From Paenibacillus sp. Root444D2 (GTDB taxonomy: Bacteria > Bacillota > Bacilli > Paenibacillales > NBRC-103111): a stretch of 64,000 nucleotides of DNA. This document shows, in pieces, positions 46,237-53,966 of this stretch; position 1 is the first letter of the stretch; each line of letters begins with the position of its first letter. The position numbers and the translations under genes were made by a program. The stretch is taken from NCBI RefSeq assembly GCF_001426375.1, contig NZ_LMEO01000012.1, positions 124,001-188,000 on the forward strand, read 5' to 3'. The notes under the pieces are model-generated. The model did no database searches, was not told where the DNA came from, and saw only the letters and a list, made by a program, of their open reading frames with translations.

Positions 46237-46890
46237 TCAATCTACTCTTTCTAGGTTACCATTCGCATCCATCTTGAACCGCGGCTTCTCTTCTTCCTCT
46301 TCTTCAACGAGGAAGGCCATTTTCCTAGCACGATCCATAATTTGAATCAATGCTTTATAATCATCATTCACAACACGATAATCGGTCTCAACTTCATTAA
46401 CTTGCTTATTCAACTTGTTGTTTTCTCTGCCCAATCTATCTAGTTCGTCCTCTTTGTCTTGCAGCTCTTTTTCCAAATTTTTAATATGACGATTCATATC
46501 TTGGTACGTGTTTCTCCATTGTCTTAGAAACCGGATCACAGCGTCAATCGATAATGTTTCTTCCGTGAATGTCTCTACTTTGCCTGTAGACAACTCAGGT
46601 CCATCCAGCAGTCCAATGGAAGAAGAACCGGAAATCGAAACGGCAGCATGCTTTTTGAGCTGCGTTCTTTTCTGACGTTGTGCTTTGGCAATCTGAATAG
46701 CCGCTTCATATTTTTTCCTTACAAAACTGTTCCAACGGAATCCACATGCTGCCGCTGTACGCCCAATGCGCTCTCCAACCTCTTCGAATGCAGATAATTG
46801 TGTGCTACCCTCTCGTATGTGACGCAGTGTCACTTCCGCTAAGATTAAGTCGTCTTCATCGCTCCAAGCATCTTGTCTAATTGCTGACAT
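46237..46890 (-). CDS. rsfA: RsfA-family transcriptional regulator (YlbO-like)
   Basis: Prespore regulator family protein (217 aa). An N-terminal Myb/SANT-like helix-turn-helix (RQDAWSDEDDLILAEVTLRHIREG ... GFRWNSFVRKKYEAAI, residues 4-66) is followed by a basic linker and a long coiled coil (about 135-195) with an acidic tail. In B. subtilis RsfA modulates sigma-F-dependent genes. The open frame extends through repetitive leader DNA to 46968, but ATG at 46890 after AGGAGG begins at the conserved domain. The leader holds a four-copy tandem repeat. Confidence 0.88.
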   Translation of the reverse strand: MSAIRQDAWSDEDDLILAEVTLRHIREGSTQLSAFEEVGERIGRTAAACGFRWNSFVRKKYEAAIQIAKAQRQKRTQLKKHAAVSISGSSSIGLLDGPELSTGKVETFTEETLSIDAVIRFLRQWRNTYQDMNRHIKNLEKELQDKEDELDRLGRENNKLNKQVNEVETDYRVVNDDYKALIQIMDRARKMAFLVEEEEEEKPRFKMDANGNLERVD

Positions 46891-46918
46891 ATGGTCGAAC
46901 CTCCTAACATAATATAGG

Positions 46919-47052
46919 GATCTTTGGTCGGAGATCAAAGTCTCTCCTCTGTGGGATCTTTGGTCCATAGATCAAAGTCTCTCCTCTGTGGGATCTTTGG
47001 TCCGTAGATCAAAGTCTCCTCCGCGGGAACTTTGGTCAAAGATCAAAAACTC
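46919..47052 (-). repeat. Four-copy ~36-bp tandem repeat with dyads, leader of rsfA
   Basis: TCTTTGGTC recurs at 46921, 46957 and 46994, with a variant, ACTTTGGTC, at 47029. Each is followed after about 5 bases by GATCAAAG, giving a CTTTGGTC/GATCAAAG stem. Between units lies TCTCTCCTCTGTGGG (GGAGAGA on the minus strand). Periods are 36, 37 and 35 bp. The last copy is the most diverged. Confidence 0.85.
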
Positions 47053-47262
47053 GCCTATTGGGGATGCATCATAATAAAGAATCAATTCGTAGAGAGCAGG
47101 GATAAATTGATTCGTGCCATTATTATTATTTCTATGCCCGTACTAGAGTTCATAGAATCTATTTGATACTAAATGGTATTGCCAAATTTTTTGTCACTCA
47201 TACATGGGATCCCGATAAAAAGACATACTACTACTATCTGATGAAATGTTTTCAATTTCGTC
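47053..47262. other. AT-rich intergenic DNA between rsfA leader and DUF2626 promoter
   Basis: There is no supported reading frame, RNA or strong hairpin here. An rsfA promoter should lie in this stretch on the minus strand, but no hexamer pair was convincing; a sporulation-type promoter is possible. Confidence 0.4.
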
Positions 47263-47303
47263 ACCGTTTGACGGTTTACACCGCTCATTTCAAACGGTAT
47301 AAT
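47263..47303 (+). promoter_or_regulatory. Promoter of the DUF2626 gene with overlapping dyad
   Basis: TTTACA (47275-47280), a 17-bp spacer and TATAAT (47298-47303). A 9-bp inverted repeat, ACCGTTTGA (47263-47271) and TCAAACGGT (47290-47298), brackets the -35 and reaches the -10, the layout of a repressor operator. Confidence 0.75.
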
Positions 47304-47351
47304 GTGTTGTAGTTAAAGTGCAACGTGGTATGAGAGGGGGATGTTACGAGA

Positions 47352-47582
47352 ATGGATCGCATGTTTCGGGTTCTAGGTTTTTGGACACTTGTTATCGCAC
47401 TAATGAGCTTAGCTGGCGATATGATACCTATGTCTCTGATTTTCTTTTTTCAAACTGCCGTATTCGTCATTCTAGGCTATATGCGCTTGTCAGAACGAAC
47501 TTACATATTGTTGTTCTGGGGATATATGATTATTTCCTTCAGCGGATTTACGTATTGGTCATTTTTCAAAATGTCTGTCTAA
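47352..47582 (+). CDS. DUF2626-family small membrane protein (YqgY-like)
   Basis: Small protein (76 aa) with three hydrophobic segments, beginning MDRMFRVLGFWTLVIA and containing GDMIPMSLIFFFQTAVFVILGYMRLSERTY. This start, the GDM and the LSERxY pattern match the DUF2626/YqgY proteins of Bacillales. The function is unknown. ATG is eleven bases after GGGGG. It is a single-gene unit with its own promoter and a terminator. Confidence 0.85.
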   Translation: MDRMFRVLGFWTLVIALMSLAGDMIPMSLIFFFQTAVFVILGYMRLSERTYILLFWGYMIISFSGFTYWSFFKMSV

Positions 47583-47605
47583 ACCCCACAACAATAACAA
47601 CAAGC

Positions 47606-47647
47606 AAAAGGGTGAACCGACTGTTACTCAGCGGCTCACCTTTTTTT
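47606..47647 (+). terminator. Terminator after the DUF2626 gene
   Basis: The stem GGTGAaCCG/CGGcTCACC (47611-47640) is followed by seven T. The stop codon of the convergent MidA-like gene (47628-47630) lies inside the loop. Confidence 0.85.
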
Positions 47648-48779
47648 CATTGATAACTGCATGTTTGCTTGCAATGAACACTTTGAATAACTCACTCATT
47701 TGATCACTTAGCAGCAACTGCCTAATTGACCGATTCCGCTTAGACACTTCACTAAAAGGGTTCGGATCAAAGTGGTCTTGAAGTCTTTGCAATATCCCTT
47801 GCTCCACCAGAAACTCCCGTTGCGTCTGAAGTTTGCAGTAAGTAAAGCCACTCTGTTTTGCAACTAATTGACAAGAACTGAAATTAACATGTGATGTCAT
47901 ATCCTGCTCACCCTGGTGGATGAATGGATTATCTTGAGCTTGATGTTTGCGATAGCACATTAAAGTTCCATTATAACGGTGAGGAGCGAATAGTTCTTCT
48001 GCTGTATCGCCATAATCAATGATGATGCAGCTGCCGCTTTGGATCCGTTCAGCCACACGTGAGACCCAACTTTCAGCTTCAAGGTTTATCTCCCCTATTT
48101 GACCATCCAACCATTGAACTTTGGTGCGTTCTAGGAAGTCTAATATATGTCGGGAGCTGATAGTAAGCCAAATTTCTTGAAAAATCTGCTCCTCCTCTTG
48201 CCATTTCACATAGGACTCTTGGAAAAGCATATCTTTATAGCGTATTCGGTGGATCGGGAAAGCATCCAATAGCTCATTCGCAAGAACATAAACCTGATCT
48301 TTCGGCGTCTGAGCCAACCATTCTGTTTCACTTGAGAATTGAATAACTTGTGCGTGTTCTTCAAGCGCTGTTCGCTGCTGCTGACGGTGATATGTACTAG
48401 ATTCAATGATTGTATAGGTTAATCGAGCATAAACGGCGGGATCAGTTCGCTTTATTTCGCCCATGATGTGAAGGGCCATTCGCCCGTTGCCTCCCCCCCA
48501 TTCAACAATATGAACGGGTTCTATATGAGGACTTTCACTATTCAGCTGCTTACAAATAAATGATGCCACTATTTCCCCCATTACTGAACCAATAGAGGAA
48601 CTTGTATAGAAATCTCCCTGTTTACCAATTTTCGGCCTCTCATTTCGATAATACCCATATGGTTCGCTGTATAGACAAATATCCATATAGTCTCTGAATG
48701 TGATGGCTTGCAATTCCGCTGACTGAATGGCCTCTTTTAAGGCTGTCACAACACTTGGGTGTCCGAGCTGATGATTCAA
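47628..48779 (-). CDS. MidA-like class I SAM-dependent methyltransferase
   Basis: Methyltransferase of the DUF185/MidA (NDUFAF7-like) family (383 aa). Conserved blocks are ITFRDYMDICLYSEPYGYY, GDFYTSSSIGSVMGE, the SAM-binding HIVEWGGGNGRMALHIM and ANELLDAFPIHR. The mitochondrial homologue methylates an arginine of a complex I subunit; the bacterial substrate is unknown. The frame reaches a TTG at 48812 with no ribosome binding site. TTG at 48779 follows GGAGGG by seven bases and is the likely start. It ends inside a convergent terminator. Confidence 0.85.
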   Translation of the reverse strand: MNHQLGHPSVVTALKEAIQSAELQAITFRDYMDICLYSEPYGYYRNERPKIGKQGDFYTSSSIGSVMGEIVASFICKQLNSESPHIEPVHIVEWGGGNGRMALHIMGEIKRTDPAVYARLTYTIIESSTYHRQQQRTALEEHAQVIQFSSETEWLAQTPKDQVYVLANELLDAFPIHRIRYKDMLFQESYVKWQEEEQIFQEIWLTISSRHILDFLERTKVQWLDGQIGEINLEAESWVSRVAERIQSGSCIIIDYGDTAEELFAPHRYNGTLMCYRKHQAQDNPFIHQGEQDMTSHVNFSSCQLVAKQSGFTYCKLQTQREFLVEQGILQRLQDHFDPNPFSEVSKRNRSIRQLLLSDQMSELFKVFIASKHAVINEKKVSR

Positions 48780-48805
48780 TGAAGAACCCTCCAATTCTTT
48801 ACTTA

Positions 48806-48834
48806 AAGACAAAACATAAGGAAACCATTATAAT
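48806..48834 (+). promoter_or_regulatory. Promoter of the lipoprotein gene at 48869
   Basis: AAGACA (48806-48811), a 17-bp spacer and TATAAT (48829-48834). It lies upstream of the divergent MidA-like start. Transcription would begin after any ATG at 48833, which supports the later start at 48869. Confidence 0.6.
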
Positions 48835-48868
48835 GAAGAAGGATTTATGGAAGGAGAGACAGAAAAGC

Positions 48869-49834
48869 ATGTCAAAGAAGTGGATTACCTTAACAGCGGT
48901 ATCGGCAATCAGCCTAATATCGTTAACAGCTTGTACAGACAACACGAAGATCAAAGAAGCACTCGAACAATCCCTAACTAAACAAAAAGAAATGAAATCT
49001 TACACCTTCGATGGGAGTACTACATTAGCCATAAGCGATGGATTGATGAAATCGTCCAACCCTTTAACTAACGGGCTGTTATCTTTGGTCAGAGAAAGCA
49101 CAATCGATTGGAAAGGCATCAGCAATGTGGAGCCACTCCAGTTCCAAACGGACTTAAAAATAACGCCTAAGGGCTCTACATCCCCTTTTGAGATTCCAAT
49201 TCTCATTAAAGATAGCAAATTGTATTTTAATATGCCAGCATTAAATAAAACACCTGACGAGTACTACGCAATTGATCTACAAAAAATGAGTCAGAACAGT
49301 ACTAGTCCATTAACTGTAGACACTTTGAAAAATACTTCTCAATTATCAACCACTCTTGGTAATCTTATATTTAGCGGGATTGATCCAAAATGGTATAAAG
49401 AAGCCAAGGAACCAGTTAAGCTGAAAGACGGATCTTCAGCCAAATCCATCAGTGTTGAACTTACCACTAAAAATGAAAAAGAATTGAATACGCTGCTGCA
49501 AACAAAGCTTCCAGAGTTTATTGGGTCATTACAGAACAATGGATTACTTACAGCCGATAAAGCCGAGCAACTCAAAAAAAATCAAGCAAATGCTTTACAA
49601 CTCAAGGCTCCGGGTAAAATGGTTGTTGCTATTGATGACACCGGCTTTATTCGTGACCAAACAATTGATGTAGGCTTCACCCTAACTGTTGATGGCAAAA
49701 CGCAGGATAATCATATTCTTCTTCATCAAACCTACGACGCTATCAATCAAGCTGCTCCATTAACGAAAGAAATACCGAAAAACGCTAAAAGCTTCGATGA
49801 GATCCTTAAATTAATTACACCGGCAAAAAAATAG
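48869..49834 (+). CDS. Uncharacterised lipoprotein
   Basis: Secreted lipid-anchored protein (321 aa). The signal MSKKWITLTAVSAISLISLTAC gives a lipobox LTAC at residue 22. The mature part is beta-rich, with repeated strand patterns resembling DUF6612/LppX-type lipoproteins that have a ligand-holding half-barrel (MKSYTFDGSTTLAI ... KGSTSPFEIPILIKDSKLYF); that resemblance is a fold-level guess. The frame is open back to 48755, but the ATG at 48869 follows AAGGAGAG and begins a proper signal. It is monocistronic, with a strong terminator. I do not recognise a specific function. Confidence 0.75.
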   Translation: MSKKWITLTAVSAISLISLTACTDNTKIKEALEQSLTKQKEMKSYTFDGSTTLAISDGLMKSSNPLTNGLLSLVRESTIDWKGISNVEPLQFQTDLKITPKGSTSPFEIPILIKDSKLYFNMPALNKTPDEYYAIDLQKMSQNSTSPLTVDTLKNTSQLSTTLGNLIFSGIDPKWYKEAKEPVKLKDGSSAKSISVELTTKNEKELNTLLQTKLPEFIGSLQNNGLLTADKAEQLKKNQANALQLKAPGKMVVAIDDTGFIRDQTIDVGFTLTVDGKTQDNHILLHQTYDAINQAAPLTKEIPKNAKSFDEILKLITPAKK

Positions 49835-49845
49835 ATGTAGAGCAA

Positions 49846-49881
49846 AATACTTACCTCTTCCCCAGAGGTAAGTATTTTTTT
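49846..49881 (+). terminator. Terminator of the lipoprotein gene
   Basis: The perfect 10-bp stem ACTTACCTCT/AGAGGTAAGT with loop TCCCC (49849-49873) is followed by seven T. Confidence 0.95.
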
Positions 49882-49909
49882 GTGCTTCATTTAATAGAAA
49901 TATGATAAT
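49880..49909 (+). promoter_or_regulatory. Possible promoter of the coiled-coil protein gene
   Basis: TTGTGC (49880-49885), an 18-bp spacer and GATAAT (49904-49909), just before GGGGGAGA and the ATG at 49936. It is a moderate match only. Confidence 0.4.
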
Positions 49910-49935
49910 CTGTTCTTAGGGGGAGAATTCGTTCA

Positions 49936-51030
49936 ATGATATATAAATTCATAGCTATGATGTTGTCTATTCTATTACTTACTCAAATAACACTACCGCT
50001 TCATACAATCTCAGCCGAAGAAAAGACACCTACACAAGACGAAACCAAAGATCTCGTCCAAAAAGGGCTTACCATTTTCGAAATTGACAAAGAAGTGGCC
50101 CGATTAAACGAACAAGATGCAAACATCGTTGCTCAAATCAAACAAAATGAACAAGATATCATCAAGCAGAACAGCAACGTTGATAACACCCGAAAACATG
50201 CCGGAAAAGTGCTGAGAGCTTATTATACAGGGGATCGAGATTCGATCTGGATGCTGCTGTTTACCGTTAGTTCCTTTACGGATGCATTGCGAATGTTCGA
50301 GTATTTACAAATGATTATTAGTAATGATCATCGCGCTTTATCAGCTTTCACAGAATCGTTTAAGAAATTGAAAAGCCTGCGAACCGAACTTGATTCTTCA
50401 CGCGTCGAACTTCAGAAAACGAAAGAGAAATTCCTCACACAGCGTGAGAGACTCGTAAAGCTTCAAGAAGAGCTGGATAAACAACTAGCCGTCAGTGCAC
50501 AAGCACAAGTCATAGAAGCCCAAATAAAAAGCTTAAATGACCAATGGAAGCAAGAAGGCATCCCTTTATTTCGCGAGTACTTGAATAATTTATCATCAGC
50601 TTTCCGAGAACTGCCACAGTATGTAACGAAAGAAAATAAATTCATGGACTTATCTTCCATCAAAAATCCGGTCATAACGATTAGTGATACGGATTTCAAC
50701 GCTTACCTTCATTCAAAAAATGAGCTTTTACAGAATTTGAATTTTGAATTTGCTGATGGGTCGATCATTGCAAAAGGTAAAAAGGATCATTTACAAATCG
50801 CGTTGGAAGGAATGTTTTTGTTGAAGGAACATCCCGACATGAATGAAGTCCGCTTTGTTGTGGATAAACTTGAATTCAATGGCTTCCAACTGCCTGATAC
50901 CACTATTGAAGACTTTATGAAAGAATTCCAGCTTGGTTTCATCCCGAAAAAAATTGTCAATTATCTCGATGTCGTTAGTGTAGAGACGAAGAATGGCATC
51001 GCAGTTGTAAAACTCAAATTATCCCTGTAA
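49936..51030 (+). CDS. Secreted coiled-coil protein with PcsB/CwlO-like module
   Basis: Exported protein (364 aa). The signal peptide runs to about residue 27 (TISAEE). Long coiled coils follow (about 45-85 and 140-215). Between them stands LRAYYTGDRDSIWMLLFTVSSFTDALRMFEYL, which mirrors the PcsB/CwlO hinge helix (YYxxG...LLxSxSFxD). In PcsB and CwlO this module is held by FtsEX and controls a C-terminal hydrolase. Here no CHAP, NlpC/P60 or M23 catalytic motif follows; residues 220-364 are an unrecognised alpha/beta region. It could be a non-enzymatic regulator or activator at the wall. Confidence 0.7.
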   Translation: MIYKFIAMMLSILLLTQITLPLHTISAEEKTPTQDETKDLVQKGLTIFEIDKEVARLNEQDANIVAQIKQNEQDIIKQNSNVDNTRKHAGKVLRAYYTGDRDSIWMLLFTVSSFTDALRMFEYLQMIISNDHRALSAFTESFKKLKSLRTELDSSRVELQKTKEKFLTQRERLVKLQEELDKQLAVSAQAQVIEAQIKSLNDQWKQEGIPLFREYLNNLSSAFRELPQYVTKENKFMDLSSIKNPVITISDTDFNAYLHSKNELLQNLNFEFADGSIIAKGKKDHLQIALEGMFLLKEHPDMNEVRFVVDKLEFNGFQLPDTTIEDFMKEFQLGFIPKKIVNYLDVVSVETKNGIAVVKLKLSL

Positions 51031-51067
51031 AGTAACAGAGGATAACGAAGTAAAGTGAGGACTACAA

Positions 51068-51556
51068 ATGGAACCGAAAATTGGTCTGATGATGGATCTG
51101 CCCGAAGGAAAAATACCTGGATTTTACGCGCAAATCGTTAAAGCTCTCGCTGGTAAAGTTGAATTATTTGACCGCGACAAAGAAATGCTTATTGTCAGCA
51201 ATGAAGAACAACAGCTCGCAGCGCTCGATGTTATGGCTCATTTCAATATCGAGACGAACCTAATGCAGCTTCGGCTGCTGCCGGATGATGCTGAATTGAC
51301 TGATCTATTCAGTGATTATGGCTTTACTAGCAGTGCAGAGCACAATTATTTATACGATAAGCTTGTTGTACAATTCCGCTTTACAGCAGATAGCCCCCAA
51401 GCTGAAATCGACCAAGCGGCCCTTCAGATCGAAGAACACCTACTTGCTCAGTACCAGGCTCAGGATCACACTGTGTACGTCGTCGATCGGCAGCTCGAAG
51501 AGCTCATGCAGGGTATTGCCAAAGCTTATCGATGCCGCATTGAGATGCTGCCTTAG
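51068..51556 (+). CDS. Conserved hypothetical protein
   Basis: Soluble, acidic protein (162 aa) with no signal or membrane segment. It reads as two alpha/beta halves (MEPKIGLMMDLPEGKIPGFYAQIVKAL ... and LYDKLVVQFRFTADSPQAEIDQAALQIEEHLL). I do not recognise the family. ATG follows GTGAGG at seven bases, 37 bp after the coiled-coil gene, and a shared terminator follows, so the two are probably one operon. Confidence 0.7.
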   Translation: MEPKIGLMMDLPEGKIPGFYAQIVKALAGKVELFDRDKEMLIVSNEEQQLAALDVMAHFNIETNLMQLRLLPDDAELTDLFSDYGFTSSAEHNYLYDKLVVQFRFTADSPQAEIDQAALQIEEHLLAQYQAQDHTVYVVDRQLEELMQGIAKAYRCRIEMLP

Positions 51557-51564
51557 AACACACC

Positions 51565-51604
51565 AAAAAGCCCACATCCCCTTATATCGGGGTGTGGGCT
51601 TTTT
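51565..51604. terminator. Bidirectional terminator
   Basis: AAAAAGCCCACA and TGTGGGCTTTTT arms, plus an inner CCCC/GGGG stem, form a near-perfect hairpin between convergent genes. Confidence 0.95.
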
Positions 51605-51611
51605 GAATTTA

Positions 51612-52943
51612 TCAGAGCAGATCGGCTGCCAATTGCGCAAGATGCGAGCGTTCACCACGTTCAAGAGTGATATGCCCACTAATACCTTCTTGTTTGAATC
51701 TTTCAACCACATAAGTTAATCCATTACTCGAGGCATCGAGATATGGATGATCGATTTGGTCTGGGTCACCCAGAAGAACAATTTTACTGCCCTCTCCTAC
51801 GCGGGAAACGATCGTTTTCACCTCGTGCTTGGATAAGTTTTGCGCCTCATCAATAATGATGAATTGGCCGGGAATTGAGCGTCCGCGAATGTACGTCAGA
51901 GCTTCCACTTGAATACTACCGAGACCTGCTAATATTTTTTCAATGTCTCCCGGCTTTTTGGTATCGAATAAATACTCCAAATTATCATAGATCGGCTGCA
52001 TCCAGGGACGCAGCTTTTCATCTTTTTCACCAGGCAGATAACCAATATCCTTGCCCATTGGAACAACGGGTCGAGCAATTAGCAATTTTTTATATTTACG
52101 ATCATCCTCAATCTTCATAAGGCCCGCAGCTAACGTGAGCAGCGTTTTACCTGTACCCGCTTTCCCAGTCAGGGTGACGAGCGGGATTTCGTCATTGAGC
52201 AGGAGCTCAAGAGCCATTCGTTGCTGCGCGTTACGCGCTGCAATCCCCCAAATGGGATCGTTACTCATGAAGAGTGGCTCCAGCTTTTTGGCATCGGGCG
52301 TCACTTTCAATAAAGCTGATTTGGAGGAACCCAGCTCATCCCGCAAAATGACAAATTCGTGAGGATGCAGCATATAGCCCAAATTAAGCGATGTCACAGT
52401 CAAGAAACGATAAGAATAAAACTCATCAATGATAGAAGGATGCACGTATAACGTTATATATCCTGTATACATATCCGTTTGTGCAACAATGCGATCAGTT
52501 AAATAATCCTGTGCAGGTATACCGAGGACATCCGCTTTAATACGAACTAATGTATCTTTACTCACGATAACAACTGGTCTCGGGTATTCATTCCCCTGCT
52601 CTTCAAGATGATAGTTGAGCGCGACCGCAAGAATTCGGTTATCATTCGTTAATTCAGCAAATGTTTCCTGCAGCTTCGCGAAGCTGCGATGGTTGAGTTC
52701 CACTTTAATGCTGCCGCCATGTTCGAGCGTGATGCCATCGGACAAGTTGCCTTTCGTTCTTAATCCATCCAGCAATCTCGAAACATGTCTCGCATTACGG
52801 CCTATTTCGTCCGCATTTCGTTTCTTAGAATCGATTTCCTCCAACACCACGGCGGGTATGACTACTTCATTATCTTCGAACGCGAATAAAGCATTAGGGT
52901 CCTGAAGCAGAACATTGGTATCCAACACGTAAATTTTTTTCAT
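51612..52943 (-). CDS. ylaK: PIN-domain PhoH-family ATPase (YlaK-like)
   Basis: PhoH2-type protein (443 aa; B. subtilis YlaK has a similar length). The N-terminal PIN RNase domain carries YVLDTNVLLQDP and the acidic residues VVLEEIDSKK. The C-terminal PhoH ATPase/helicase domain has Walker A TGKAGTGKT, ARPVVPMGKDIGYLPG and the Walker B-like FIIIDEAQNLS. PIN-PhoH proteins couple RNA unwinding and cleavage in toxin-like or RNA-processing roles. The start is ATG at 52943 after GGAGGGG; upstream codons are spurious. It is divergent from the YlaJ-like gene, as in B. subtilis. Confidence 0.92.
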   Translation of the reverse strand: MKKIYVLDTNVLLQDPNALFAFEDNEVVIPAVVLEEIDSKKRNADEIGRNARHVSRLLDGLRTKGNLSDGITLEHGGSIKVELNHRSFAKLQETFAELTNDNRILAVALNYHLEEQGNEYPRPVVIVSKDTLVRIKADVLGIPAQDYLTDRIVAQTDMYTGYITLYVHPSIIDEFYSYRFLTVTSLNLGYMLHPHEFVILRDELGSSKSALLKVTPDAKKLEPLFMSNDPIWGIAARNAQQRMALELLLNDEIPLVTLTGKAGTGKTLLTLAAGLMKIEDDRKYKKLLIARPVVPMGKDIGYLPGEKDEKLRPWMQPIYDNLEYLFDTKKPGDIEKILAGLGSIQVEALTYIRGRSIPGQFIIIDEAQNLSKHEVKTIVSRVGEGSKIVLLGDPDQIDHPYLDASSNGLTYVVERFKQEGISGHITLERGERSHLAQLAADLL

Positions 52944-53056
52944 TGGTGTGTCCCCTCCCAGATTTGGCGTTAGATCATTGGTTATACGAAATACATACAA
53001 CCTAGCTGTGCCGGACAAACTAAACGCGAGATTCAGGAAAGAAAGGAACGATTCAA

Positions 53057-53602
53057 GTGAGACTATTGTGCGTAGTTATAGTAATACTGACCCTCGCGGT
53101 TGGCTGTAGTCAAGCGCCGAAAAGTGGTGCCCCCTCTCAAAATCCGAATCAAAATCAAGTAAAAGTTCAACAAATCGCCCCACAAAAGCTCGAGATAAAA
53201 GATTCTAAGGCTGTTGCAGAACGTTTGGAAAACCTAGCCACCAGCGTCCCTCAGGTTGAAAGCGCGCACTGCGTCGTCTTCGGTAATACCGCCGTTGTCG
53301 GCATTAACATTAAGAAAGATTTGGATCGAGCCAGAGTCGGCACCGTCAAGTACTCGGTAGCTGAAGCGCTCAAGAAAGATCCATACGGAGTTAATGCTAT
53401 TGTTACTGCAGATTTGGACTTAGATCAACGCTTGCGCAACATCCGGGATAACGTTCGAGCAGGAAGACCAATTACTGGATTCGCAGAGCAAATGGCAGAT
53501 ATCATGGGCCGTGCAATGCCTCAGCTGCCGCGTGATATTCGCAATATGCCAAACAATGCGGGACCTAACGTTACGAATCAGGCGGAAATGCCGAACCCGT
53601 AA
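53057..53602 (+). CDS. ylaJ: YhcN/YlaJ-family sporulation lipoprotein
   Basis: Lipoprotein (181 aa) of the YhcN/YlaJ spore family. The signal ends in lipobox LAVGC (Cys 17) and is followed by a Gln/Asn-rich linker. The conserved domain (about 55-140) includes VPQVESAHCVVFGNTAVVGINI and SVAEALKKDPYGVNAIVTADLDL. The family is linked to the spore inner membrane and germination. The start is GTG at 53057. CATACAA at 52994-53000 resembles a sigma-E-type -10, but no convincing -35 is seen. Confidence 0.88.
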   Translation: MRLLCVVIVILTLAVGCSQAPKSGAPSQNPNQNQVKVQQIAPQKLEIKDSKAVAERLENLATSVPQVESAHCVVFGNTAVVGINIKKDLDRARVGTVKYSVAEALKKDPYGVNAIVTADLDLDQRLRNIRDNVRAGRPITGFAEQMADIMGRAMPQLPRDIRNMPNNAGPNVTNQAEMPNP

Positions 53603-53616
53603 TCCACCGAAGATAA

Positions 53617-53655
53617 CAAAAAGCCTGACTGCATACGCAGATCTAGGCTTTTTTT
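53617..53655 (+). terminator. Terminator after the YlaJ-like gene
   Basis: AAAAAGCCT and AGGCTTTTTTT arms (53618-53655). The AGGC arm also contains the stop codon of the convergent 47-codon gene. Confidence 0.8.
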
Positions 53656-53786
53656 ATCGCATCAAAAACTCGGCCGGCTGGATTCACAGTGACTCGGCTT
53701 ACACAAGTTTTCTCATATTCAGGCTCGGTCATCATTTGGGCGCGATCCATCCATTGCTTCGGTAAAGCTGTGTTGTGTTCAGCCAT
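53643..53786 (-). CDS. Small hypothetical protein (47 aa)
   Basis: A 47-codon frame begins with ATG at 53786, ten bases after GGAGG, and ends with TAG at 53643-53645 inside the convergent terminator. The product is soluble and charged (MAEHNTALPKQWMDRAQMMT ... EYEKTCVSRVTVNPAGRVFD), with one cysteine. Codon use is ordinary. I do not recognise a family. The ribosome binding site and lack of other use for this DNA make a real gene likely. Confidence 0.6.
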   Translation of the reverse strand: MAEHNTALPKQWMDRAQMMTEPEYEKTCVSRVTVNPAGRVFDAIKKA

Positions 53787-53966
53787 ATCGTTTGCGCCTC
53801 CTACTAGGTGGTTGAAAACGCTCCTTACACTTACAGTATAGCATAGCCGGTGGCAAGCGTTCCACCCTTATGTATCTATTTTCAAATCATGAGAACACTC
53901 CTTTTTCAGCCACATATATCCTAGTGTACGTCGGTTTAAAAAAGTTATGTCGACAAGCATAAACGT
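53787..53966. other. Intergenic stretch
   Basis: There is no reading frame with a ribosome binding site here. It presumably holds the promoter of the 47-aa gene on the minus strand; no clear hexamers were identified. Confidence 0.3.

Noticed and set aside
46919-47052. Regularly spaced repeats considered as a CRISPR array
   Set aside because: Units are head to tail without unique spacers of constant length, the dyad is short, and no cas genes are nearby. It is a tandem repeat in a leader.
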